Shown here piece after piece: positions 10,545 to 21,889 of a stretch of DNA of 64,000 bases. A model generated the notes under the pieces. That model ran no database searches, was not told the DNA's origin, and saw only the letters and a list, made by a program, of their open reading frames with translations. The stretch spans positions 39,986,210-40,050,209 of the forward strand of contig OZ024721.1 of the NCBI GenBank assembly GCA_964016875.1. The letters are read 5' to 3'. The translations under genes were made by a program, and so were the position numbers. How positions within the stretch are numbered: the stretch's first letter is position 1; every line of letters begins with the position of its first letter. The stretch is from Fallopia convolvulus (lineage: Eukaryota > Streptophyta > Magnoliopsida > Caryophyllales > Polygonaceae).

Positions 10545-10976
10545 TAGGGCTGGGTAAATTCCGGTCCGGACCGGATTTTTGGACCGGACAGAGATCGGAC
10601 CGAGGATATACCGGTCCGGTCCTCGGTCCAAGAATTTAAAATTCCGGTCTCGGTTCGGTTCCGATCTGGTCCAAGTCCGGACAGACTTTTTTAAAAAATA
10701 AAAATAAAAATAAAAATTTATATACATAAATATATTTCTTATGTTATAAAATTAATTTTTTTATTATTTAAGTTATGTATATACTTTATAACATTATATT
10801 TTTTCATAAATAATATACAAATTTTCTCAATAAAAACATAATTTTCTTTAAAAAATATTATTTTTTTAAAAATATAATATCCTGGTCCGAAAGTTGACCG
10901 GACAAGACCGGGACCGAGACTGGACCGGACCGGGAAATTCCGGTCCGGTCCGGTTTTGGATCGTTGCACACCCCTA
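10545..10976. mobile_element. hAT-type MITE, 432 bp, perfect 8-bp TSD
   Basis: GAATTTGC is duplicated exactly at 10537-10544 and 10977-10984. The element starts TAGGGCTGGGTAAA and ends TTGCACACCCCTA, a terminal inverted repeat of the YAGGGGTGNGCA kind found in plant hAT-related MITEs. Both ends are packed with GGTCCGG/CCGGACC motifs, while the middle (about 10687-10880) is almost pure A/T. It has no coding capacity. The 8-bp duplication is the hAT signature. Confidence 0.85.
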
Positions 10977-10984
10977 GAATTTGC

Positions 10985-11730
10985 ACGTATTTTACGAGGT
11001 AAAAGTAATTTTTGAAGTATAAATATTTTTATGGGAGAAGTGAAACAAGAAGTTAATCTTTTCTAGAAGAATAATGTTGTCCATTCAACTTATAACTTTT
11101 ACAAAAGCATATTTTTTCTGTATGAAAAATCAAAACAGAAAAGGTGTATAGATTACACACAAAAAATAAGAACACGATAAATATTGAAGAAATTTAACAT
11201 GTCTTTCATTCATTGAGGTACTGTTTTTATGCCGGAACATAAAAGAGACTAGAGTTTTTCACCCTAATAGGCATTGAGCCTATTAATTTCAAGCTCATTA
11301 ATCAGAAAAGCTCGTTAGCTTATTAACTATTCTATTATTAATTAGGGGCCTAATAAAGCATTCACAATTTGTCCCTCTAATGTTATGTATTTGCGCACGT
11401 CAATACTGACATTCGACTTTTTGCGTTTTTTTCAACTCTAACACTTTCGACTTGTGCAATAGCTCTTACGTTTTCGCCACTTAGTTAGCACTCTTAGGAT
11501 TGTTTTCACGCTTGGATTCATATTCGTAATCACAATCACATTCATAAAATCAATCGCATTCGCATAAACATAATCACATAAACGTAATGGAATTTGATAT
11601 CGTAATCGTATAATCGTATAATCGTAATTGCATAAACGTAATTGCATTTAGAATTGTAATCGCATAATCGAGTTTTTGCACTAACTAACGAGACCACTCA
11701 TTCATTCATTCGTAAATGGTCCTATCATCA
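10985..11730. other. Non-coding, with CGTAAT/CATAAT-rich patch
   Basis: No gene is recognised. Around 11520-11665 short words (CGTAATCG, CATAAACGTAAT, ATAATCGTATAATCG) recur in a degenerate simple-repeat patch. Confidence 0.5.
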
Positions 11731-12059
11731 TTTGTGTACATCCACAGGATCGCTCGTTAATTCTTTCGTAAATGGTCTCGACGCGACCGACACTGGGACC
11801 GAGAGGATTGTAGGCGCCCATGGCAAGATGGCGGAGAAAAGCCTAGCAATGATGACGATGGCTATGGTCATGGGCGACCTTGCAACCGTCGCCGTCGCCA
11901 CGCACCTCCGCGTGCCAACAATCGGCGCACCAATGACGAGCGTCTAACGCATGTGTCACACCGCGACGCAAGGTAAAGTTTGAACCCTTTTTGGTCATTA
12001 CGATCTTGATGCTTTTATCACTCGGTTGCAGGGAATGGAACACGTCCTCAAAACATTGC

Positions 12060-12790
12060 CATTATGAGGAACGTGAGAAAGTCGAGGTCGTCACCCTTCA
12101 TTTCCAAGGGGATGCTCGAACGTGATGGAACCGACTCAAATCCGAGCGTGCTCAGAAGGGCAAGGACCCTATTGAAGAATAACACCAATTGGTGTTCATA
12201 ATGAAGAGGAAGTACATGCCTAAGGACTACAAGGAGAAGTTCCGGATGCAGATCAATGACGCGCGTCAAGGGTCCATGTCTCATGAGGAGTTCTTTGCAC
12301 ACCTAAAAGATTTCTTCTTCAAGGCGGGCATAAGTGCTTCACCGGGGGCCTTTCGGTCACGCTTTATGGCGGGGCTCCATCAATGGATTCGAAACAAGCT
12401 CGTTGTCTTACCCATCAAGGACCTTTGCGCCTTAATTCACAAGGCCATGGAGTTATACGGGCAATACAAGAGGCCGAAATTTAACTACACCCTCAGGTAC
12501 AATTCTAACTCTAGTCAATCCGGTTTGGGTACTAAACCTTTTGTGTCTTCTTCTATGTCTATAAGAAGGGTAGGTACTCAAGGGAATGACTTAAAGATGC
12601 CCTCGGGAGGGAAAATCCGTGGGAAGATAGCCGCCACCCCCACAAACTAGGACTCGAGACATCAAATGCTACCAATGTGGTGGGCGCAACCATCTCAAGC
12701 AGGATTGCCCAAACAGGAAAAAGGTTTTGTTCTCTACTCAGATCGACTTAAGAAAGCGTGGACGAGGCTGAATCTGAGGTGGAGGATGAT
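12060..12790 (+). pseudogene. Element B gag (capsid and zinc knuckle)
   Basis: Gag forms the particle in which the element's RNA is copied. The capsid core runs from VEVVTLHFQGDA (12079) through WNRLKSERA and KRKYMPKDYKEKF to MNELYG-like sequence (MELYGQYKRPKF), with stops at about 12124 and 12179 before the open stretch from 12189. A stop ends that frame at 12648, and the zinc knuckle CYQCGGRNHLKQDC follows in the next frame at about 12667-12710, perfect as C-x2-C-x4-H-x4-C. An Arg/His-rich frame upstream (11780-11970, RDRHWDRED-like) may be the gag N-terminus. The gene is dead through at least three breaks. Confidence 0.75.
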
Positions 12791-13163
12791 GTGGTGGAAG
12801 AAGGCGAATACTGCACGCCCTCGAATACCACAGACGCATCCAAGCTAACTCTAGTCACACGGCATGCGTTGAGCATCCACGAGGATGTTAAGACCGTTCA
12901 ACGGGAGAAAATTTTCCGCACCCGATGTTTGGTCCAAAACGTGTCCTTAAGTGTGATAGTGGGTTCAAGAAGTTGTGGAAACTTCTTGTCTAGGAAGGTG
13001 GTGGACCATTTCAAGTTGCCAACGACCGAGCATCTCGCGCCTTACAAGCTCGCCTAGATCTCCAACGAAGGCGACTATTAGATAAAAAGGAAAGTCCTCA
13101 TTTCCTTTTCAATTGGTTTTTATATCAAGATTCCCTTCTTTTTGATGTCACTGACATGGACGC
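12791..13163 (+). pseudogene. Element B protease, N-terminal part, cut by element A
   Basis: The sequence reads VTRHALSIHEDVKTVQREKIFRTRCLV, then IVGSRSCGNFLSRKVVDHFKL, the region where plant gypsy proteases carry their D-S/T-G motif. Here the motif reads GSRSCGN, so the catalytic Asp appears lost. Stops follow at 13056 and 13079. The frame FDVTDMDA at 13140-13163 is cut exactly at GACGC, element A's target duplication, and continues as THILPGRPWQFDRRV after 26254. Confidence 0.7.
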
Positions 13164-13697
13164 TGTTGGGCCTCTTCGAAATCTGGCCCAAAAGGACGTT
13201 GCTAGCCCAAGACAAATAAGCCCAAGTTGAGCGTTAGGGAAAAGGGTCAAAGAAGCAATCAAGGCATAGCGAGAATCTCGGATTCCACGATCAACCTCTT
13301 CAATGGCTACCTCATTCACGCCGGTAGCGAGATTACCGGGATACGCCAGGCGTTTCACCAACGATTCAAATGGAGGAGACTATAAAATAGAGAAGAGGCA
13401 GAGGAAGAGGGGGGATCAGATCTGACTCAAAATCAATTGTTAAAAACTCACTTCATTCTTTCCCTGTCTTTCTATTCAAGAGTTCGTTTGTATCGACAAG
13501 ATATTCATCTGCAATCACAATAACAATACAAATATTACAATTTGCTTGCTCTTATTCTTTTTACTTGTTCTAATTCTTTAAACTTCCATTTTACTTTAGG
13601 CTTTACTTGTAGTTTGTAACGCGTTGTGATTGCTTCTTGGTTAGGATTCCCTCATCTTAGCAGGTAACGCGTTTGTGTGATTATCCTGCCCAAAACA
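13164..13697 (+). repeat. 5' LTR of element A
   Basis: 534 bp, TGTTGGG...CAAAACA. Contains a TATA box at 13381. Its partner is 21890-22392 plus 26212-26249. Confidence 0.95.
13381..13389 (+). promoter_or_regulatory. LTR TATA box, element A
   Basis: TATAAAATA in mid-LTR after a purine-rich GGAGGAGAC, the expected position for the element's Pol II promoter. The same word is in the 3' LTR near 22107. Confidence 0.7.
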
Positions 13698-13699
13698 AT

Positions 13700-13717
13700 T
13701 GGCGCCCACCGTGGGGC
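13700..13717 (+). other. Primer-binding site, tRNA-Lys type
   Basis: TGGCGCCCACCGTGGGGC lies two bases after the LTR. Its complement matches the 3' end of plant tRNA-Lys(CUU) plus CCA, so that tRNA is the likely primer for minus-strand synthesis. Identical sites occur in elements D and E. Confidence 0.85.
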
Positions 13718-13768
13718 CTTAGCCAAAAAGAAGTCACGCTAAAAGAAGCTACAAGTTCAATCAACAAG

Positions 13769-15544
13769 ATGGATGGAATTCAGACTACTTACAGTCATGT
13801 AGGAGATCTCGAGAACCATGAGATCAATCAGGAAGGTGACAACCAATGAACTGGGAATGTTGATGGAGTAGGGAATGTAGAAGGAGTTGATCAAGACTCC
13901 GGGAATGCAAATGGCAACCCTGCCACCTCCGCGGAACGAGGAGGAGGAGGGGGTGATTCTGACATCATCATGGAACTCCGCGCAACAATGATCGCCCTCC
14001 AAAAGGACTTGCAAAACCAAAAGGAGGCTCATGCTAAATTCACCGAGGTAAGTGAAAAGCAAATTGAAACTCTGACTAGTGAACATAATTTGCTCCGATC
14101 TCATGTACAATCGGCTCCCACCCGACCGCGTGGAATGGACGCGGTAGAAGGAGTCGCCAGACAATTAGACATGGATGATCCAAGTCTCGTAACGCCCGAC
14201 GTCGCCAGACCGATAACTGGGTATCAGGTAAATGGTAATTCACTAAGGGTAGTACGGGAAGATGCTGAGGTTTCCAAATTACGGGAACACCTCAAAGCTC
14301 TAGAGGACCGAATTACTCAGGTCCCAAGAGCACCTCAACCGATAGCAATGGAAAGAAGGGACGGCTACAGAGACTCCCCCTTCGTACCCGCTATCGCGAG
14401 AATCGACATCTCCCGAAAATATCACGTTCCCGACGTACCTAAGTACGAGGGGGTAACAGATCCTGATCAACACATAGCTGCGTTCAAGCAGGCTATGAAC
14501 ATTAGCACAATCCCTTTTGATATGAAGGAGATTGTTATGTGTCGTTGGTTCGGAAACACGTTATCCGGACCCGCACTCAATTGGCACTCTCATTTACCTC
14601 TTGGAAGTATTTCATCTTTTGCTGAGTTGATTGAAAAGTTCAGGGTAAGGTTTGCAAGCAGTCGACACGCTAAGAAACGATCAAGCGATCTATATCGCAT
14701 GGTTCAGAAACCCGGTGAATCCTTGAAGACCTTCCTTAACCGTTACAACGAGGAGCTAGTGACTATAGATGGATGTGATGCCGCCACAGCCGTGGAAGCA
14801 CTCCGAAGGGGCATCTCGGTTTGTAACCCTGAGTTATATCGCGAATTAACTAAGTACCCTTGTTCAAATTTCGATGAGGTGCAGGTGAAGGCGTTAGCAC
14901 ATGTGCGATTGGAGGAGGATGATCTCTTCACTGAAAAAGCAATTAGCCCCCACCGGCCAAAGCGAAGGCAAGGATGGCGAGAACCTAGATATGCTCCATA
15001 CTCCACTTCATCCCCTGCCAAGACAACTGTTAATACGACGTTTGCTAGGCAAGGCGAAAGATATGAAAATCCCAGGCTGCCTCCTAGACTTTCCCATTAC
15101 AACTTCTGTGTAAATGCAACGAAGGTAGTTCGAACTCTCAACAGCATGGGGGATACTGTCAGATGGCCCCGAAATAGTAATGTACCTTCGCATCAGAAAG
15201 ACAAGTCCAGATGGTGTGATTTCCACTTCGATCATGGTCACCGAACGGACGAGTGTATCGCGTTGCGGAAGGAGGTAAGTGAACTATTACGCAGGGGGTA
15301 CCTCAAGGATTTAATATCAGAAAAAGCAAAGGAGCAGTTAGAGCGCAACAAAGAGAAAGCTAGCCCTCCACCGCCTCCAAAGCATACTGGAGTAATCAAC
15401 GTCATCACCGGGGGATCCGAAATTTGTGGCATAATGTACTCCGCAGCAAAGAGAATCGCGAGGGATACCAGGAGAGAATGTCCAAAAGTTTTTTCACGAA
15501 CGGGTCACAACGTGATGCCAATTACCTTCGATGATATCGAATAA
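13769..15544 (+). pseudogene. Element A gag, with in-frame stop at codon 27
   Basis: The likely start is the ATG at 13769 (MDGIQTTYSHVGDLE), matching element D's MEGIHVTHNHLDEPE. Codon 27 is TGA (13847-13849) in the same frame as the long remainder, where an internal ATG at 13970 opens 524 codons. A coiled-coil-like stretch (MIALQKDLQNQKEAHAKF) is followed by the capsid core YEGVTDPDQHIAAFKQAM ... CRWFGNTLSGPALNWHSHL ... FASSRHAKKRSSDLYRMVQ, then a Cys/His cluster CDFHFDHGHRTDEC. The frame should run on into protease, as in D, but GAA has become TAA at 15542 (D reads IEEEEV). The conserved early stop is discussed among the findings. Confidence 0.9.
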
Positions 15545-17090
15545 GAGGAAGTTCATCATGATTGTTTAATAATCTCTTTAACAATAGCCAATTTCCTTGT
15601 TAAGAGAATTTTAGTTGATAACGGAAGTTCCACTAACTTGCTCATGTTGGACGCTTTATACAGCTTAGGCCTTGGGATGGATGACATTGTAAAAAAATCT
15701 ACGAGTTTAGTAGGTTTCAGTGGCAAATTACGCAACACGCTGGGAGAAATATCTTTGCCAACCATCGCAAGAGGAATAAATTACCAGGTAAAGTTTCAAG
15801 TACTTGATTGCTCCTCACCTTTTAATGTCATTTTGGGCAGGCCATGGATCCACGAGATGAAGGCGATTCCTTCTACTTATCATCAATGTGTAAAGTTCCC
15901 AACGCCATGGGGGATTCAAGAAATCAAGGGGGCAAGAGAGTGCTACTTCGTGAAGATGAAAACAACGACTTCGAAAAACCTACAACTTGAAGCAGGGAGG
16001 AAGTCGTCAGATTAGCAATTAAAGGACTGTAGAACAACCACTTATTACAAAAAGCCGGAAATGCCAAAGCTCGAAGAGGTAGCCCTTGATCCACTTGACC
16101 CATCAAGAAAAATCAGAATAGGAGCGGATCTGGAGCCGACCTTATGTAAACAATTGGTGGAGTTCCTATGATCCTACAGTGACTGCTTTGCATGTTCGAA
16201 TGAGGATATGGTGGGCATTGATCGTAATGTGATCACACACGCCCTCAATGTCAATAAGAAGATGCCACCGGTAAAGCAGAAAAGGCGTAAGTTTGCACTC
16301 GAACGGAATCAAGTAATAAATGACGAGGTAAAATCCTTGCTTGAGTTTGGAAAAATTAGAGAGGTAAAGTATCCTGATTAGCTTGCAAATGTGGTAGTTG
16401 TAAAAAAGAAAAAGGGTAAATGGCGCGTTTGCGTGGACTTTACCGATCTAAACAAAGCATACCCTAAAGATTCATTCCCTTTGCCTCATATTGATGCAAT
16501 GGTGGATGCAACAGTGGGGCATGAGCTTTTAACTTTCATGGATGCGTTTAGTGGATATCATTAGATAATGATGCATCCCGACGATCAAGAGAAAACTGCA
16601 TTCGTAACCAATCAAGGAACTTATTGTTACAAAGTTATGCCTTTTGGGTTAAAAAACGCAGGTGCTACTTTAGAGATTGGTTAATAAGATGTTTCATGAA
16701 AAACTGGGGGATACAATGGAGGTGTATATTGACGACATGCTAGTCAAGTCGTTGAAGGCGGAGGACCACATTACCCACTTGAAGGACGCGTTCCAGATCC
16801 TACGAAGCTACAAAATGAAGCTGAATCCAACCAAATACTCTTTCGGAGTAACATCAGGGAAATTCCTCGGATACATAGTAACGTAAAGAGGAATCGAGGC
16901 GAGTCCAAACCAGATCAAGGCCATAATGGAGTTATAGTCGCCAAAATATGTCAAAGATGTCCAGAAGTTGACAGGACGAGTAGCAGCATTGAACCGATTC
17001 ATATCTCGATCCTCGGACAGAAACAAGTTGTTCTATGATATCTTGTAAAAGAACAAGTCATTTGAGTGGACGGAAGCACATGAAGAAGCT
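15545..17090 (+). pseudogene. Element A protease and reverse transcriptase
   Basis: The protease motif LVDNGSSTNLL at about 15613-15645 (catalytic Asp in DNGSS) is intact, followed by VILGRPW. The RT fingers and palm begin around 16290 (KFALERNQVINDEVKSLL), continue KWRVCVDFTDLNKA and MDAFSGYH, and reach the catalytic box MEVYIDDMLVKS at 16716-16750. Nonsense codons break it at 16013, 16169 (TGA), 16379 (TAG for Trp), 16562 (TAG for Gln), 16884 and 16936. Element D is intact at several of these sites. Most look like C-to-T or G-to-A changes, as expected from methylated-C decay. Confidence 0.9.
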
Positions 17091-18330
17091 TTCAAAGAAT
17101 TGAAAAATTATTTATCTAACCCGCAGGTGCTTTCCAAACCCAAGCCAGATGAGAAGTTATATGTATACTTGGCCGTAACCGAGGTAGCTGTAAGCGCCGT
17201 CTTGATCCGAGAAGAGAATGGAGACCAATTGCCCATTTACTACGTAAGTAAAACCTTACTTGATGCGGAAACCAGGTACTCACCCGTAGAGAAACTTGTA
17301 TTGTCTTTAGTAATGGCTTCAATAAAGTTACGTCCTTATTTTGAAAGTCATTCTATTATCGTGAGGACTAACTATCCATTGAAGAGTATCATGTCGAAAC
17401 CAGAATTGTCAGGTCGGTTAATGAGGTGGCTAATCCACCTTAATGGTTACGACATTACTTACGAGCCACGAACAACAATGAAATCTCAAGCCATGGCGGA
17501 TTTTGTGGTCGACTTCACTCCTACCACTTTGGAAGAAGAGACTCAAGACGTGTTACATGTAACAGGTTCATGTGGCAACAAGTGGTTAATGCATACGGAT
17601 GGAGCATCAAATCAGGTAGGCGTAGGACTAGGGGTAGTCCTGAAGTCACCACAGGGGGATAGGATAGCCCAGGCTGTTCGATGTACATTCAAAGCCACCA
17701 ACAATGAAGCAGAGTATGAGGCGCTTATAGAAGGGTTACTTATTGCCAAAGATTTGAACGTACAAGAAATTGAGGTAATTTGTGATTCGTTACTTATTGT
17801 AAATCAAGTGACGAACTCATATGTTGCCAGGGATTCAAAGATGAAGGCGTACTTAGAAAAAGTCTAGGAAATTATTAAACATTTCAAGTATTTTGAGATA
17901 AAGAAAGTTCCTCGGGATGCTAACACGCAAGCAGACGCTTTAGCCAACCTCGGATCCGCGATCGACCCAAGAGAGTATGACAAGATACCTTTCGTGTACC
18001 TTGATGCGCCTTCTATAATCAAAGAAACAAATATGTTCGAGATCCGAGATCCTGATGAAGACACGTCATGGGTAACTCCTTACTTAAGATGGTTGCAAGA
18101 TGGAATCTTACCAGATGACAAGGAAGAAGCCCGATGACTTAAGGTCAAATCTTCCACTTTCGCTATTAAGAATAACATTCTGTTCAAGTGGATGTCATTA
18201 GGGATATATGCGCGATGCGTAAGGGAGGAAGAAGTACAGAAAGTATTGCAAGACATACACGATGGAGAATGCGGGAACCATACAGGGGGTCGTAACTTGG
18301 CGAGGAAGGCTAGCAGGACGAGTTATTACT
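17091..18330 (+). pseudogene. Element A RNase H plus second (archaeal-type) RNase H
   Basis: The gypsy RNase H (VYLAVTEVAVSAVLIREE ... YYVSKTLLDAETRYSPVEK) lies in the 255-codon frame from 17100. A second RNase H follows at about 17580-17860: HTDGASNQVGVGLGVVL, NNEAEYEALIEGL and VICDSLLIVNQV hold its Asp, Glu and Asp. Such an extra RNase H marks the Tat/Ogre lineage, where it may take over RNA degradation. A TAG at 17865 (CAA in D) and a TGA at 18136 (CGA in D) break the continuation, which carries the linker toward the integrase zinc domain (HDGECGNHTGGRNLA at about 18260-18300). Confidence 0.85.
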
Positions 18331-19302
18331 GCCCACCATGAACAAAGACGCCGTGGAGTTTGCCCGAAAGTGTGACGTGTGCCAGCGCCATGGACCGATA
18401 CCACACCAACCATCGGAGTTACTACATCCCATAACCTCCCCTTGGCGATTCATGAAATGGGGAATGGATATTGTAGGAAAACATCCTCCAGCTTCAGGAC
18501 AACGCGTTTACATCTTAGCAATGACCGACTACTTCTCTAAATGGATTGAAGCCGAAGCTTTCAAAGAAGTCAAAGATACCCAAGTCATTTCCTTCTAAAA
18601 AGAAATATCCTGAGTAGATTTGGAATACCATCCACCATCGTGTGTGACAACGGATCTCAATTCATCATTGACAAAACAAGATCACTCTGCCAGCAATACA
18701 ACATCCAGTTGGTGATGTCGACACCACGTTATCCTCAAGCCAACGGTCTGGCAGAAGCAAGCAATAAAGTAATCATCAATAACTTGAAGAAACGCCTCAA
18801 GGAGGCTAAGGGAAGATGGGCAGATGAGTTACCCCTTATCCTATGGTCAGATCGAACAACTCCCAAGACTGCTACAGGGCGTACACCTTTCTCCCTAGTT
18901 TATGGATGCGAAGCCGTGTTACCGGTGGAAGTAAATTTGCCCACAGTTCGGTACGGACTTACTATCGAAGAGTCAAATCTACCTAACTTGTTACATCATC
19001 TAGATAAGGTTGACGAGTTACGAGATGAAGCATCAGTTCGTATGGCGGCATATAGACAAGGGGTAGCTCGGAGTTACAACAAACGAGTTAATGCAAAGGT
19101 GTTCCAAGTGGGAGATTGGGTATTGAGGAAAGTCTTTCAAAACACGCAAGAGTTGAATGCTGGCAAGTTAGGAGCCAATTGGGAAGGACCTTACCAGATT
19201 ACGAAGATCGTAGGACAAGGGGCCTACGAGTTGATATCACACGATGGGAAGACGGTCCCTAGAAGCTGGAGCGCGATGAATTTGATGTTGTATCACTTTT
19301 AA
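18331..19302 (+). pseudogene. Element A integrase
   Basis: The zinc-binding half ends CDVCQRHGPIPHQP (about 18373-18410). The catalytic core has KWGMDIVGKHP (first Asp), VCDNGSQFIIDKT (second Asp, 18637-18680) and GLAEASNKVIINNLK (Glu). A stop at 18596 (TTC TAA where D reads ATA) separates two open pieces. The C-terminal part (RVNAKVFQVGDWVLRKVF ... LGANWEGPYQITK) ends at 19302. No chromodomain is seen, as expected for Tat. The three catalytic residues survive but the frame is broken. Confidence 0.88.
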
Positions 19303-19937
19303 ACAAACAAGTCGCAATAAGGTATATAGCACATACTTCATTCTTTTCACATTATATTGTTACATTGTTTTACACACATAACGGGACAACAGTCTTTCAA
19401 AAACTAACAAGGGACGCCTTGTGACGTTACAGGCCAAAACACAGGCCCTCGCCTTACGATCAGGCAACGCTGTGCACACAACGACTAGTCAAAAGATGCA
19501 AGAGACGAGAACAATTAAAGCAAACTCTAGAGCAAGAGGAGTTTCGCAAGATGATTGTAATCAGTTCACAACTTTATAAAACACAATTATTTACATTCTG
19601 TTAATTACTTTATTCTCTCTCTCAACATCCTACACAAAAGCGCTATTACTACAAGATTCTATCAAAACTACTAACAATCTTCTTAGAACGCGTTGATCCT
19701 TCTTCCACAGTCCCAAACCTGTATCACCTGCAAAAAAGACAAAAAACAGATCCAAAACCATACAAGTACTAAGGCAACATTCATAACATAAACCCCTAAA
19801 AAACCAGCAAAAGCAAGGGGTAAAAGTTGTCCACACGAAGGCCCTAAAAACAAGCGGCCATACAACAGCTAAAATGTCAAACCTCGACACACCGGGGGTA
19901 CTGAAATACTTAATGTTCAAGAAAGAGACAAGGAAGG

Positions 19938-21681
19938 TCAGTTTTTAGAAGCATCTTCATCGGCCTTCTGATTCTCCATCTCCACCTGGGTTACTTCCTT
20001 GGTGACAAAAGCAATGTCGTCGACAACTGAGGACTTCTTAGCTGCTATTAATTCATCAGAAAACAAGCTCTCGAACAGCTCTCTTTCCTTCACTGCATCC
20101 CAAGAGGTATGCTTCCCAGCTGCGAATTCCTCCATCATCTCCACCCGAGCTCTGCATGACCAATAGTCCGCAGTATCCTCGATCTCCTTAGCAAGAGGAG
20201 ATTCTTTACCTGAGGAAACCATGAACTTCTCCTTCCATTCTTTGGACTCCTTTGATGCCTTTTCGAAGTCGACTGACAGCTCCCGCACTTTCTTTTCTAA
20301 AGCACTCTTCTCATGCCCCAGTATGGTACTTCTGTCTTTTTCGAGCTGAAGGCTGACTTTGCTCTGAGCCAATTGATCCGGCAAATCCTTAAAAGCCTCA
20401 AAAGCAGAAAGCAAAAGTTGCAAACCCTAAACGAAAACAAAACATCATGTATAATGGGAAGAGATGAATTAAAAAGAACCAACAGGTCAGAATCAAACCT
20501 GCCACTGAGCCACAAGGGTTTCGCCAAAGAATTCCGAAAGAGAAGACCGGTTTTCCTCACCTCGAGAGTTGTCCACATGGAGAGGTGCTAAGGAGCTCAA
20601 ACACTTTTCTGCCGCCATGTCTAGTGACATCATCATCTTTGGAAGATCAGACAGGTTCGAACAAGCTTTCTTCTTAGGAGAAATAACCCTAGCCTCGGAT
20701 GATTTCTTAGGGATTGACACCGCTAAAGAAGTATCAGCAATTGATGTCGTCTCAGCTTTCCTCTTCTTTCGAGCTTCTACTCGTTCCATGGTGGTAAGTG
20801 CGGTAGTGGAGCGAGTGGTCCTGGAGGTAACATGCAGATGAAGAAGTTACAAGAAGTAAAGACGTCAACATAAGGAGTAAAAGGGGGATAAGACTTACTC
20901 GACATCTCAGTGTCCTCCGAGTCGACAAAGCACACCTTCACCAGCTTAGGGTAAGACCTTTCTTCGAACGAAAGAGCTTCAATGTGAGAGATAACTTGGG
21001 CCGACATTTTACGAGGTTGAGGAGGGGCCAAATTTTATGCATGCAAGATAGAAACAATCGACGATTAGAAGTGATTGAACAAAGCAAAAGTGGTAAAGAG
21101 AAACACTACCTGTTGAATGCCATCGAGTTTTCAAGAAAGCCGTGTCAATTCCCAAAGAAGAGAGTTTTACGAAGAAAAATTTGTCAGTCCAGCCCCGATC
21201 AGATTTCGAAATATTGAAGATCAAGTCAGATTTGTCTTGAAAAGTTTTTAGAGTCAAACGACCAGGGCCACCTTTGGAAAGACGATAATTGTGGAAAAAG
21301 TCGGCGACTTTGAAGGGAAGGCCATGAGAGGAGCAACAACAACCTCCAAACTTGAGGAAGTATTTGCCCAGGAGATAAATTGAGGGTGGTATGAAAGTCG
21401 ACAACTAGCGGGGAGAAGGGGAAATGGTGGCCGATACGAAAGGGGTACTCGTAGAAGCATACCCAATCGTCGGCATAGAAATCAGCCCAGATCTCAGGAG
21501 GAGGAGAAAATATCTCTGCAGACGTGGGAAAGACAACAGAGAAAGCAAAGATATGAGGATCTTCCGAGGTGCTATCCCTTTGATGGTATGGCGTGAGGAT
21601 TCTGGAAGAAGTTAGAGAAGGAGGAATGGCGGGCTCGAGACAGTAAAGAGAAGGTTTCGGGGAAGAGCTAGAAGTCGCCAT
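19938..21681 (-). pseudogene. Element A antisense ORF (Transposase_28-like start, coiled-coil end, intron-containing)
   Basis: On the minus strand, opposite to gag-pol, ATG 21681 opens MATSSSSPKPSLYCLEP, followed by DDWVCFYEYPFRIGHHFPFS and LSPGQILPQVWRLL. This resembles Pfam Transposase_28, a name given to antisense ORFs of plant gypsy elements whose role is unknown. Homology resumes in other frames (FHNYRLSKGGPGRLTLKTF, GWTDKFFFVK), then MSAQVISHIEAL, then MERVEARKKRKAET. The last block (19938-20426) is a Glu/Lys-rich coiled coil. Between AQWQ and GLQLLLSAFEAF lies a clean 72-nt intron (20498 to 20427, GT...AG) also present in element D. Donors GTAGTG and GTAAGT at two other joins suggest more introns. 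Frame breaks earlier in the ORF make this copy doubtful as a functional gene. Confidence 0.75.
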
Positions 21682-21776
21682 AACTGAGAAAAGGGAGAAG
21701 GAGAAAGATGAAGAGGAGGGAGACGTACCTGGACACCGGTTAGCGCAGTTGAAGTCTCAAGAGATCATCATGACCT

Positions 21777-21785
21777 CTATAAATA
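21777..21785 (-). promoter_or_regulatory. Antisense TATA candidate for the Tat antisense ORF
   Basis: On the minus strand TATTTATAG lies about 100 bp upstream of the antisense ATG at 21681. Element D has TATTTAAG at the equivalent place (48871 to 48864). Position and conservation suggest the antisense ORF has its own promoter between pol and the 3' LTR. Confidence 0.45.
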
Positions 21786-21889
21786 AGGAATGATGGGACG
21801 CGTCTTTACTCGCTACAACTTCCAAGGAGAAAAATCAAAAACCCTAGAAAAGCGGTGGAGGAAATTTTCCCAGGTTTTTGAGGGGGTAT

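Noticed and set aside
11973..12031. Possible 59-nt intron (GTAAAG...TTGCAG) in element B gag
   Set aside because: Splice-like ends are present but flanking frames are too decayed to show that joining improves the protein.
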